From Petaurus breviceps papuanus (taxonomy: Eukaryota; Chordata; Mammalia; Diprotodontia; Petauridae), in the NCBI GenBank assembly GCA_028583685.1, contig JAMXIF010000031.1, positions 3,018,868-3,082,867 of the forward strand: a DNA stretch of 64,000 nt, read 5' to 3'. Shown here piece after piece: positions 20,400 to 29,789 of the stretch; the stretch's first letter is position 1; each line of letters starts with the position of its first letter. The position numbers and the translations under genes were made by a program. Under the pieces are notes generated by a model. That model did not search any database. It saw only the letters and a program-made list of their open reading frames with translations, and was not told where the DNA came from.

Positions 20400-21045
20400 T
20401 GACTCTTGTTAAAATACTCTTGGGAAGAACATGATGTGATCATTATCAGCCACCACCACTTTAGAATGAATTCAACCCAGCATGGTTCTGAGGGAATGGG
20501 CCGTGGGCAGAAAAGATTTGAAGAGGGCAATGAGGAAAAGTATAGGACTGGAACATAGGGCACTCCTTGTTAAAAGGATGCTATGAGGGGTGAGGAGAAG
20601 CAGTTGGCTACTTTGGATGGGAGAGGGATGCATGAGGAGAGGAGGAAAGCAGAAACCAAACTCCACTAACTTTGTGAATTTGTGCCTGGCTCTTATTTGT
20701 CTGTCCTAATTCTCCTCATCAATCATAATTCTAGAACTGTCTGTATCAATTTCCTCTCTTTATTCCAAGCTCTCTGACTTAGCAAGCCAGCTAGCTCTCA
20801 TCACCACGCCATCCTCACTTTCAGCCTCCTCAGCTTTGCCTGGTGTTGAAAATATCTCATCCTTTAAAAACAGCACTATCTGTGCTTTACTAATATCCAT
20901 CAGTGGATGCCAGAGGCAGAAAAAGAAATCGAGAGGGAGAAATATCTCCTCCCTTCCTCATGGATGAAGCTCTTGAAAAAAGGTCAAAGGGCTGCCTCTG
21001 GCCATAGATTTGAATTTCATAATTAATAAGGCTCTTTTTAGTGGG
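20400..21045. other. Unique non-coding block
   Basis: No repeat is recognised. A 64-codon minus-strand frame here has no domain. Confidence 0.4.
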
Positions 21046-21048
21046 CTA

Positions 21049-21155
21049 TTTCAACCCTGGTTATTTTTACCAGAGTGTGTTTTAACAGTATGTCTACTAT
21101 TCTACTGCATACTATTAAAACACACTCTGGTAAAATAAAATAACCAGGGCTGGAA
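21049..21155. repeat. Near-perfect 38-bp-stem inverted repeat
   Basis: The left arm at 21055-21092 starts CCCTGGTTATTTTTACC and ends TTTTAACAGTATG. The right arm at 21108-21149 is its complement with one mismatch and a 4-base extra bulge. The loop is 15 bases. A few more bases pair outside (TTTCAA against CTGGAA with one G-U and one mismatch). It may be a short MITE or a microRNA-like hairpin. I know of no family with this end. Confidence 0.9.
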
Positions 21156-21159
21156 TTGC

Positions 21160-22060
21160 CCATATTTTTCACATATGATGAAAGCAGCAGTTCCCAATCT
21201 CTGATTTCCCACCAAGCTCTCAGGCTCTGCTGACAAATCTTGGTGGATTTTCAAATAATGCCCAAATCATCTTACTCAGCATTTGGAACATGTAAGGTAT
21301 CTGACACACACCTACCGTGTTGCAACTATTCCTCAGAATCTACTAAATTCACTTCCTCATACATCTTCCCCCTTCCTGACTTCTCTTGCTACTGCAATAC
21401 TAATTACAATATTTATTTGTTTAACCTCCCCTGTCCCAAAATTTTTAAAAGTTATTTTACTACTAAAAATATTAGGACAGGGAGAGGAGGAATCCTTATA
21501 ACTGTTCCATAGCTATACACAAACCCTCATAGTCTCAAAAGATAAGGAATGCACAACACTGAAAAAAATTAAATGTGTCCTTTGTATCAACACATACTAG
21601 CTAATTATGGGATCATCGACAAGGTACCTCAGCTCTCAGCAGAGGGCTAATCAGGAAGTTTTTCACCTGGAGCTGTCAGGTTCCCTTATCCCAGGAATAG
21701 TGGACAAAATTGTCTGCGAAGGGGAGGGGGGGAGAGATTGGGGTAAAGATATTTAAGAGTCTTGGACTCTCCTCAGACAGATAATGAGGCTGCTCCAGGG
21801 ATGTGTAATTTGCTTCCATAGACTAGGAAGGAATTGCCCACATTTAAAGGTCCAAACAAATTGTCACAGGACATAGGCTGGGTTCCTCCAGAAACAAGAT
21901 GGTATCTGCATTTGTGGGCCTTGTTCCTGCCTGGTAGAAAGGGCACTAAGGGACCACCCCCCCAGGAACTCTGGTGGCAAGGGCCAAGTTTTTCCAGGAA
22001 GGGGGAATTGCATCTCTTGACCAGGACTCAGAGTATAGATTTAAAACTTGACCTTGTTGT
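21160..22060. other. Unique non-coding block
   Basis: Two overlapping open frames at 21240-21512 in different phases and one of 78 codons at 21834 have no recognisable domain. No repeat is recognised. Confidence 0.45.
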
Positions 22061-22064
22061 TTTC

Positions 22065-22345
22065 AGTTGATTTGTGGTGTCCAACTTTTTGTGACCCTAT
22101 ATGGGTTTGTTTTTTTGTGTTTTTTTTTTTTTTTGGCAAAGACACTGGAGTGGGTTTGCTATGTCCTTTTCCAATGTAAGGGACCATATAGGCTTTTTAA
22201 TCCATCCTTCCCTCCTCCTATTCAACAGAGAGAAAAGTGAGTGTTAGAGAGACAAGATGACTTGTCTACTATGATGAAGGTGGTATGGAATTGAGTTGGA
22301 ATTTGAACCTGATCCTTTGGCTACAAATTCTGAGCTAGGGTGTTG
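22065..22345 (-). mobile_element. Diverged long-form tRNA SINE
   Basis: GTGGTGTCCAACTTTTTGTG, TTTTTTGGCAAAGACACTGG and GTGGGTTTGCTATGTCCTTT are the reversed long-form 3' block. GACAAGATGACTTGTCTACT and GAATTTGAACCTGATCCTTT are the head. It is older than the copy at 43918. Confidence 0.75.
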
Positions 22346-23225
22346 TCCAAAGAGATAAGACCCTTTATCTCCCAAGGAAATTTATATTAGAATAAAGAGC
22401 AAGCCATCTCATCTCTCAACCAAGAAAAGAAAGCACAGTACTCCACTTCTAAGCAATCACAACCCCCCTAAGATGTTTGTACCTGAAATAGCACTCCAGC
22501 TATTAATTTTAGTTAGGGCTCTGCCTTTCAGAAACCCCAGATAACTCTCTTATGACTAAATTAAGGGCCAGCAGCTAACGTGCATGGAGGGAGTCTTCCA
22601 AAGTTCCATACACAGTTCCCTCCCCCCAAAATAGGCCTGGCTCTTTGCCACCTTAAAAGGGTCCTGGCTAAAATCAGCAGAATTTCAAAGGGCACTGATA
22701 ATCAAGTAAACACTGTAGGATTATACTTCTGAGGTACTGTGTATGGGTGAGGTGTACCGGTTGTTTAACCTCCTAGTAACTGTAATAACAATCAGAGTCC
22801 GTTAGTAGTTTTGGATTTCATCTTTATTCCTACAGAACAAAAGCAGATTTCTTCCAGGTAACCATAGAGGCCCAGAAATTTCAGTCTGGTCTTAAAAGAA
22901 ATACAGAAAAACAGCTTTAAATAGAATGTTTAGAGAATACATTCTGCATCAGGAAAGTTGGTAAAACACAGCCAACATTCAAAGAGTTCATTCTAAAGGG
23001 GGAAGGACCCTAGGGAAGAGTGAATAGCCAACAAATCTGCAGGGACTGGACCTTTCCTCCAAAGTATGATCTCTCTGGCAAGAGGGTCAACTCCAAATCA
23101 GGGCAATTTATGTGCTAATGGTCTTGTCCTTTGGACTGCCAGTGTGTTGTACAGTAAGCACAGGACCCATGAGGCATAAAATGTTTTTAATTTGTCTGGT
23201 ATTAATCATACAGTTACAAATCTAG
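22346..23225. other. Unique non-coding block
   Basis: About 880 bp without a recognised repeat or coding signal. Confidence 0.45.
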
Positions 23226-23228
23226 AGC

Positions 23229-23411
23229 TAGTGTTCTTAACCTGGGGTCCGTGATTTTGTTTTTAAAAAATATGTTGAATATCTACATTTTAACATAATC
23301 AGTTTTCTTTATAACCCTATATATTTTATTTTATACTTGTCAAGACTTTATTCTAAGGAGTCTATAGGTTTCACCAGGCTGCTAGGAGATAGACAAGGTT
23401 AAGAACCCCTG
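23229..23411. mobile_element. hAT-type MITE with TTCTTAACCTGGGG ends
   Basis: Left GTGTTCTTAACCTGGGGTCC and right AAGGTTAAGAACCCCTG are inverted ends of a known mammalian hAT pattern. The interior is AT-rich and non-coding. I see no convincing 8-bp duplication. Confidence 0.7.
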
Positions 23412-23612
23412 ACGCTTTGATGACTGGGAGGTAACTCTGGGTTCTTAAAGATCATACCTCTACTGCGTGCACTGCCTCTGGAAAATGCTACAAAGCCAGG
23501 ATGAGTAACAGACTGGACATATATTATGTGAGGTTCGTACAGGCTGATTCATTTTTGTAACCTTAGCAACAATAGTAGGAGGTCATCTGCACTAAGGCAC
23601 AGAGTGGAGTGA

Positions 23613-23678
23613 GAGAGACTCCATATTGATGAAATTATAGACCCAGAGAGACTCCATATTGATGAAATTATAGACCCA
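23613..23678. repeat. Perfect tandem duplication, 33 bp x 2
   Basis: The unit beginning GAGAGACTCCATATTGATGA occurs twice in direct succession without a difference (23613-23645 and 23646-23678). The lack of divergence points to a recent event. Confidence 0.95.
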
Positions 23679-23689
23679 GAAAGTCCCTG

Positions 23690-23790
23690 AAAATAGGAAT
23701 TGTTTTGGTCTTCAGATCTATATACTCAACTCCTAACACAGAGCTTGGCACACAGCAAGAACTTAATAAGTGCTTGCTTGATTGATATTA
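23690..23790 (+). mobile_element. L2-type LINE 3' tail
   Basis: ACTCCTAACACAGAGCTTGG, CACACAGCAAGAACTTAATA and AGTGCTTGCTTGATTGAT mark the tail. Confidence 0.7.
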
Positions 23791-23944
23791 TACAGGCTTT
23801 TCTATTTCTATTTAAAAGTGGCAAAGCCCATTGGCCAGGGATGGCAGAGAGCTGAGACTCAGTGCGGTGTTTTCAGAAGTGGTCCCTGGAGTCAGGTGGA
23901 CAGGATCAATGCTCTGCTGACTGGGGCTGAACTAGTGACAGAGC

Positions 23945-24157
23945 AGAAAAGTTCTGGAGAGGCAGCACAGTGTGGTGGACAGAAGGCTGGCTTTGTAGTC
24001 AGGGGGAACTGGGCTTGAATCCTGCCTCAGACACCTATAATCTGTGCAACCCTGGGCAAGTCATGTCAAGTCTTCAGGCCTTGGTTTCTTCATCGGTATA
24101 ATTAGGAGGTTGGATCAGATGACCCCGAAGGTCTCTTCTAGCTTGAAAATCTATGAT
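23945..24157 (+). mobile_element. tRNA-derived SINE (MIR/MAR-like)
   Basis: GAGGCAGCACAGTGTGGTGG head, GCTTGAATCCTGCCTCAGAC, AACCCTGGGCAAGTCATGTC, TTGGTTTCTTCATCGGTATA, and a 3' part ATGACCCCGAAGGTCTCTTC ... ATCTATGATTTT shared with copies at 27918, 44495 and 52588. Confidence 0.8.
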
Positions 24158-24169
24158 TTTGCATAATGT

Positions 24170-24605
24170 CATTCCTCTCCACAGTCCTCTGGCTCACTGA
24201 GATGCCACCCTGACTGTGTCGTCTTGCATGCAAATTTGGGATTTTCAAAAAAACCCTAAGAAAGTATCAGCTGGTTTGACAGAGACATGTGTCTACTACC
24301 CTTGAAAGCCAAGCAGTTTATTTCTGGTGTGTCACAAGAGAACGAACATGTTATGAATTGTCAAGATTTCTCCAACTCCCATCCACAGACATCTCACCCC
24401 CATAACCTCTTCCACCCATATGTCTCATACCTTGTGAAATAATGACAACCTAATACCTCCAATTTCTCCTTTGAACACCCATTAAATAGGAGTCACAGTC
24501 ACAGAAAGTCTAATTCTAGAGGAATGGAATAAACTAGTATCTCTAAGGACTATTCAATCTCATAGGCTCCCAGAACAAGAACTATGCCAGTTTTAATAAT
24601 GACTC
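24170..24605. other. Unique non-coding sequence
   Basis: No repeat or coding feature is recognised. Confidence 0.4.
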
Positions 24606-24609
24606 ATGT

Positions 24610-24750
24610 GGGGGCAGCTAGGTGGCACAGTGTCTAGAGCACTGGCCCTGGACTCAGGAAGATCTGAGTTCAAGCCCAGCCTCAGACACTTACTAGCTAT
24701 ATGACCCTAGGTAAGTCACTTAACTCTGACTGCCTCAAAAAAATTACTTA
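24610..24750 (+). mobile_element. tRNA-derived SINE, short form
   Basis: GGGGGCAGCTAGGTGGCACA, AGCACTGGCCCTGGACTCAG, CAGCCTCAGACACTTACTAG, CCCTAGGTAAGTCACTTAAC and an A tail after CTGACTGCCTC. The tail junction differs from the GGAGGG-type short SINE. Confidence 0.85.
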
Positions 24751-24754
24751 TAAA

Positions 24755-24833
24755 ATTAGGGTTGGAAAGGGATACTGAAAATTATCTAATCCAATCTCCT
24801 CATTCTACATATGGGAAAACTGAGGGCCAGAGA
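24755..24833 (-). mobile_element. SINE fragment
   Basis: ATTATCTAATCCAATCTCCT followed by GGGAAAACTGAGGGCCAGAG is the reversed 3' part of a MIR/MAR-like SINE. Confidence 0.5.
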
Positions 24834-24835
24834 GG

Positions 24836-24985
24836 TAAGGTTGCTAGGTGGTGCAGTGGATAGAGTACACTAGCCCTAGAATCGGGGGGAGCTGGGTTCA
24901 AATCTGGCCTCTGGACACTTAATACTTGCTAGCTGTGTGACCCTGGGCAAGTCACTCAATCCCCATTGTTTTTCTAAAAAAAAAA
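24836..24985 (+). mobile_element. tRNA-derived SINE, short form
   Basis: GGTTGCTAGGTGGTGCAGTG, CTGGGTTCAAATCTGGCCTC, ACTTAATACTTGCTAGCTGT, CCCTGGGCAAGTCACTCAAT and an A tail after TTGTTTTTCT. Confidence 0.85.
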
Positions 24986-25129
24986 TAATGTCAATAATGA
25001 ACAAATTGGGAATCAAAAGATGATAAAAGCCTGAGTCCTTTGAAACTAACTGCAAAATGACACTATTCATACTGCCTAGCTAATAATCTGTAAAGTCCTT
25101 ATAATATATTTTATTACTTAATATTAAAA

Positions 25130-25255
25130 AGGGAAACAACATGGCACAGTGAATAGAGAGTTGGCCTCAAACCAGGAAGGCCTGGGTTCAAGTCCTATCT
25201 CTGACATGTACTGGCTGTATGACCCTGGGCAAGTCACTTAAATCTGAATGTCCTG
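25130..25255 (+). mobile_element. tRNA-derived SINE, head part
   Basis: CAACATGGCACAGTGAATAG, CCTGGGTTCAAGTCCTATCT and ACCCTGGGCAAGTCACTTAA mark the head. It ends where an L2 begins. Confidence 0.7.
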
Positions 25256-25274
25256 GCAACTCTCTAAGGTTATA

Positions 25275-25665
25275 AGTATTTTCCCAGCTTCATTATATAC
25301 TATTATTCCCTTTCCCACACTCTGTGATCCAGCCACATTGTCCTTTCTGTTCCTCACATGTGGCACTTCGTGCCTTTTCTTAGTCATCCCGTTTGTGCCC
25401 AGAATAGGCACTTCTTTCTCACCTCTGCCCCTTACTATATTCCTCTTCATTTGTAGTTCAAGCACCATCTTCAACAAGATTTTCACAATGACCTGTATTT
25501 ATTCTGTTAATATTTATTCTGCATATACTTATATATGTACTTGCTGTCTTCCATAATAGAATGTTCCCTCCTTTAAAGCAGATTGCTTAATTCTTTGAAT
25601 TGGTATCCTTAGCACCTAGCACGATGCCTAACACAGAGCAAGAACTTCATAAAGGAGTGATGATC
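25275..25665 (+). mobile_element. L2-type LINE, 3' part
   Basis: AGCCACATTGTCCTTTCTGT, CAGAATAGGCACTTCTTTCT, TTTGTAGTTCAAGCACCATC, ATAGAATGTTCCCTCCTTTA and TTAGCACCTAGCACGATGCC read in L2 order. A 102-codon frame at 25248-25556 is this remnant. Confidence 0.75.
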
Positions 25666-25744
25666 AACCGAGAAGTTTCCATGATCAAAAAATCAATCCT
25701 AACATTAATAGTGATCTATGGTCTTAAAATCAACCTGGTACTAT

Positions 25745-25858
25745 GTAGGAGAAATCTTCATACAGTAAGCCACTAATAGCCTCCGTGACCTTGGGCAAAT
25801 CCACTTACATTTCTGGACTTCAGTTCCTTTTGTAAAATGAGGCAGTCAGGCTAGATTA
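25745..25858 (+). mobile_element. MIR-like SINE fragment
   Basis: CCTCCGTGACCTTGGGCAAA, TCTGGACTTCAGTTCC and GTAAAATGAGGCAGTCAGGC are the central part of a MIR-like SINE. Confidence 0.55.
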
Positions 25859-26085
25859 AATTCAATTCAACATATCTAATGAGTGCCTGCCTACCATACC
25901 ACTCACAAGAGCCTTCCCCCAGCAATACAGCAGCTATAGTACTTGTGTCATTTTGCATTAAGACAAAATGGTTTAACAGGGATATTGGCTACTGGTCTGG
26001 AAAACTACCCTCCTAAGCACCGTGGGCTGTACAACATAGAGTAAGACTGGGTCAATCACTGCCCTGATGGAGCTTAGAGTCCAAC
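25859..26085 (-). mobile_element. L2-type 3' tail, reverse, possibly interrupted
   Basis: ATTCAATTCAACATATCTAA and GAGTGCCTGCCTACCATACC open the reversed tail. Its continuation (AAGCACCGTGGGCTGTACAA, CTGCCCTGATGGAGCTTAGA) comes after about 120 unrelated bases. Confidence 0.55.
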
Positions 26086-26089
26086 AGCT

Positions 26090-26495
26090 GATCTCCACAC
26101 TAGATTTCCCAGATGACCAAGAACCATGGCTTCCAGCCCCCTGAGTTCATGTTGTTTCTATTATAGGACAGCCACCATTGTACTTTAATTTAAGAGTTAG
26201 TGAGAGAGTTTGCAGGGGAAGAGAAAGGTGCTAAAAGAGGAAGGAAGAGCATGACAAAGACTCACCATTTTTTCAAAGGCTAGCCAGTTTAGTTACAAGA
26301 CCCACAGTTAGAAGCAATAAATCTGAAGGCAAGGAGGTGCTAAAAAGTCACAGTGGCATCTGGAAAAAGTAACAACTGACAGCAAAACTAGAAATAAGAT
26401 CCAATAAAATAACTTTTTTCCATAATAATATCCTTGAGTCATTATGAAGAGGTTAAATCATATTTGGAACATTTTGTTTAATAAGGCAGGAAACA
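26090..26495. other. Unique non-coding sequence
   Basis: No repeat or gene is recognised. Confidence 0.4.
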
Positions 26496-26499
26496 GTCA

Positions 26500-26732
26500 T
26501 TTATCTTAATAAAGCATTGTGCTAAGCACGTTTTACAAATATTATCTCATTTGAGCCTCATAACCACCCTGGCAGGTAGATATTGTTATTATCCCAATTT
26601 ACAGATGAAGAAATGAAGGCAAACAGGGGTTAAGTGATTTGCCAAAGGGTAGGTCCCAAAGCTACTAAGTTTCGAAGTTTGTATTTGAACTCAGGTCTGT
26701 TTTGTCCACTGTGCCACCTAGCTGCCCTGCCT
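26500..26732 (-). mobile_element. THER1/MIR-family SINE
   Basis: TGTGCTAAGCACGTTTTACA, TTTGAGCCTCATAACCACCC, GTTATTATCCCAATTTACAG and GTGCCACCTAGCTGCC define a nearly full reversed copy. Confidence 0.85.
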
Positions 26733-27500
26733 AAGGCAGAAGGAAGGGTGTAACCTGGTTCATAAGATTCTCACCCCAAATGGTTAAAATAAACATATTT
26801 TTGTTAGTGAAAAGTATATAGTTTGAATTACCTAGTAAATTACATGCTTGAAAACATGAGGCATTACTGTACGTGGCTGAGTTTTCTTGGTGATGACAAA
26901 GTTGGGAGGGAGAGAGACTCTTTCACCATCATTAGTGCTGACATCCCATACCTGGAAGCCTGATTTCACAAATTCTAGGGCTACCTTATGAAATCAGATT
27001 CTTAGACAGTCTAAGCTAAGGGTCGCTATGGTGGTCGTGCCCTTTCGGTCCCCCGAAGCCGTAAAAGACATTCTCTTACTCTGAGAACTTGTGCTCTGAG
27101 CCCATTTGTAATAAGAAGGACTAATGTTCATCTGAGGCAAGGGAAGCCTTGAGTATCTGCAATCAGCTTTGAAATGCTTCAATGACACATGCCTCAGAGC
27201 TGAAGTGTAAAATCATTAGGACAAGGTTGCAGGCCAGGGTTTTCCTGACATCTTCCCAAGGGGATGCTTTCAGAAGTAAGATGAAGACATGCGTGGTGTG
27301 GCTCTGGGGTGTGGGGTACAGCACTTAGATGAGGCTGTTGGGTGTAGCTACTGGACAGAGCTGTAAGCAGCGGCTTGAGCCAAAAGGGCACTCTGCCTGG
27401 TCTGGCAATTCCTTCCCTTGGCTCCTCCAATCTGCACAGAGAGGCAACCAGGGTGCAAGTGGAATAGATTGGGTCTGAAGGCTCTTGTGTCTATGACATG
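26733..27500. other. Unique non-coding block
   Basis: Minus-strand frames of 60 to 78 codons at 26994-27530 overlap in more than one phase and show no domain. No repeat is recognised. Confidence 0.45.
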
Positions 27501-27507
27501 ATCAAAA

Positions 27508-27650
27508 CCACTAGATTGGGAGCTCCTCAAAGTCAGGATCCTGTCCTATACTTCTCCAATCTCATTTTTCCTTATTGCATGGCACCCAGGAGAGCCTTCT
27601 GTCCTTGATAAGCACTTGATAAACAGGGTTGACTATGTAAATGAATGATG
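27508..27650 (+). mobile_element. L2-type LINE 3' tail
   Basis: GATTGGGAGCTCCTCAAAGT, CATGGCACCCAGGAGAGCCT and GATAAGCACTTGATAAACAG mark a diverged tail. Confidence 0.55.
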
Positions 27651-27917
27651 TATCATTTCCCTAGAATTCTGAGGCTTTCACACAGAGGAGGGATATTCCA
27701 CAGCCCAGTGACTGTACTAAAAGCAAATCTGTGACAAAAACATGAGGGGCTCTCCTAAAATGGATGGTTTCCCAAGTTCACTGGGTCTCGTTTAATACTA
27801 CCATATAAGGAATAAAAGAAAAATCTTTTCTTTTGACTTTGAGGCCACAGCCTTGACCCAACCCCCTTATCAATGCTACCCACATGAAATAGATCCTAGC
27901 ATACATTTAAGCAATCA

Positions 27918-28112
27918 TTTAGAGGCATGAACAAGCTCTCAATTTAGGGTCGGAAAACCTGGGCTCAAATCCTAGCTCTGCAATTCACTAAGCTTGGGCA
28001 AGGGGCTCTCTGGGCCTCAATTTCCTCATCTGTAAAATGAGGAAGTTAAACCAGATGATCCCTGTGGTTCATTCCTTCCAGTCCTAACATCTTATGGTTC
28101 TGTGATTTTAGT
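27918..28112 (+). mobile_element. tRNA-derived SINE (MIR/MAR-like)
   Basis: CTGGGCTCAAATCCTAGCTC, CTGGGCCTCAATTTCCTCAT, CTGTAAAATGAGGAAGTTAA, CAGATGATCCCTGTGG and TCTTATGGTTCTGTGATTTT fit the same family as 23945. Confidence 0.78.
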
Positions 28113-28695
28113 AGGAGCAAATCTGAGTGTACAAACTGCATAGTTTGGCAACTTACAAGCACACAGCATCCTAACCAAGTTTGAACCAGCTTAAGCCACA
28201 ACTGTGGCTTCTGGACTCAGCTCTCTACCACGTCTGTACCCCATGCCAACTAGGGTTTCACTCTCTTACCCACAGTCCTTGACTTAAGCATGACTCTTTC
28301 TAGATGGTCTCTGACTACAATCTCTGGATTCAGGTCATCATTGTTCTCTACAATTCCCTGAAAGTCTGAGGCTGTTGGCTGTCTTTCCCCAGCGCCCACA
28401 CCCAGGATCTCTTAAATTCACCTCTGTCTGTCAGATTCCATTCTAGGGCCATTTCCATAAGCTGATGGTCTCTAGTTCTTGCTGTAACCAGTTGGATTCC
28501 TTTCATAATTCATCCCTAGTTTTCTATGCTTATTTCCTCCTTTTTCCTAGGGAGGCTCTTTCTACTCCTGATCCCCATTTGTTCCAACCTCTAATCTCTT
28601 TTTCACTCCAGAGGTTTCTTCTCTATCTTTGGGTCATACAAATGTTTTATCTGAAACAAATTTTTTAGTTATCAAATCACTGAATTCACAGAATC
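28113..28695. other. Unique non-coding sequence
   Basis: Pyrimidine-rich text (28440-28620) could be a decayed L2 interior, but no landmark is secure. Confidence 0.35.
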
Positions 28696-28706
28696 AAAGA
28701 GCAATT

Positions 28707-28863
28707 GTTTTTCTTTTTTGCTTTTTGGAGGGCAATTGGGGTTAAGTGACTTGCCCAAAGTCACACAGCTAGTAAGTGTGTCAAGTATCTGAGGCTGGAT
28801 TTGAACTCAGGTCCTCCTGACTCCCAGGCCAGTACTCTATTCACTGCACCACCTAGCCGCCCC
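28707..28863 (-). mobile_element. Short A-tailed SINE
   Basis: GCTTTTTGGAGGGCAATTGG, CTTGCCCAAAGTCACACAGC, TTTGAACTCAGGTCCTCCTG and CCACCTAGCCGCCCC. AGCAATT (28700-28706 and 28864-28870) is the visible target duplication. Confidence 0.9.
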
Positions 28864-28868
28864 AGCAA

Positions 28869-28965
28869 TTTTTTTTTAAAGCACTTCTTATGTGCCCATC
28901 ACTATGGTAGCTATAAGAGGAAGGGAAGACCCAAGGAGTTTCCAATCTAGTTTGGGAGAGGAGGA
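28869..28965 (-). mobile_element. L2-type 3' tail, reverse
   Basis: AAGCACTTCTTATGTGCCCA, TCACTATGGTAGC and AAGGAGTTTCCAATCTAGTT mark it. Confidence 0.6.
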
Positions 28966-29152
28966 TTGTGGGACCACAGATACAGAACTGGAAGGGACCT
29001 CAGGGGCTATCTAGCCACCCCCCCTCCAATTTTGTACATGAGGAAATCAAGGCCTGGGTTTGCTCACAGCCAGACAGGTAGTAAGCATCAGAAGTAGAAT
29101 TTGAACTCAAGTCCTCTGACTCCAGAGACATTGCTCCCCACTGTGTCCTCAA
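28966..29152 (-). mobile_element. MIR/MAR-like SINE
   Basis: CAGAACTGGAAGGGACCTCA, TTTGTACATGAGGAAATCAA and GAATTTGAACTCAAGTCCTC are the reversed family of 27918. Confidence 0.7.
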
Positions 29153-29274
29153 CACAAAGGACAAATAGAGAACACTTGCATGCTGTAAGAGAAACAGGAC
29201 CTCCAAGAAGTGACAGTTATTGTGGGCTGGTGGAAAAGGACAGGATTGGAGCTGTAAGGGGAAGCATTTCAGGA

Positions 29275-29316
29275 GCAGGGAACCTGTGGCCTGGAGGCCT
29301 ACATGTGGCCCTCTAG
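29275..29316. mobile_element. Fragment of the palindromic hAT MITE
   Basis: GCAGGGAACCTGTGGCCTGG and ACATGTGGCCCTCTAG match one end of the elements at 18628 and 54373. The rest is missing. Confidence 0.7.
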
Positions 29317-29324
29317 TGCAGGTG

Positions 29325-29735
29325 AATACATTCCTGACTGGGAAAATAGAATGAGTAAAGGGTCAAAGCACAGAATAAGCAAGGCTTTTGTGGGGGACAG
29401 GGAGGAGAATGGCCTTATTAGAACAAAGGATTTTTTTTACTGGGAAAACAGTGGAATATATGGTTAGAAACTAGGAGGTCTTGAAAGCCAGTGAAAGATG
29501 TTTGGTCTTTATATGGTAGGCAATGGGGATCCCATTAAAAGTTTCTGAGCAAAGGTCACTGTGCTGCTTTATTGGCAATACTCTGGATAGCCTGGAGGGG
29601 GCCTGGGGTAGAGACCAGAGGCAGGGAGAAAAGTATTATTTTAACTATCCAAATATGAAGGGATGAGGGTTTAAGCTAGGCCAGCAGTAAGAATGGAGAG
29701 GAAGGAGTGCTTTTTCCATAGTTTTACAAGGGCAT
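29325..29735 (-). mobile_element. L2-type LINE, reverse
   Basis: GAGGTCTTGAAAGCCAGTGA, AAGTTTCTGAGCAAAGGTCA, GGTAGAGACCAGAGGCAGGG and TATGAAGGGATGAGGGTTTA follow L2 antisense order. Confidence 0.65.
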
Positions 29736-29742
29736 AGAGCGT

Positions 29743-29787
<45 letters not shown>
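29743..29787. repeat. (CA)n microsatellite
   Basis: About 22 uninterrupted CA units after GCGTG. Confidence 0.98.

Positions 29788-29789
<2 letters not shown>

Noticed and set aside
22346-23225. Possible old virus-derived element in the unique block
   Set aside because: I saw no paired terminal repeats, primer-binding site, polypurine tract or retroviral protein motif here or elsewhere in the window.
24610-24720. Possible tRNA gene (A-box-like and GAGTTCAAGCC B-box-like words)
   Set aside because: It is the head of a SINE. The cloverleaf is not complete and the same text recurs with A tails and target duplications.
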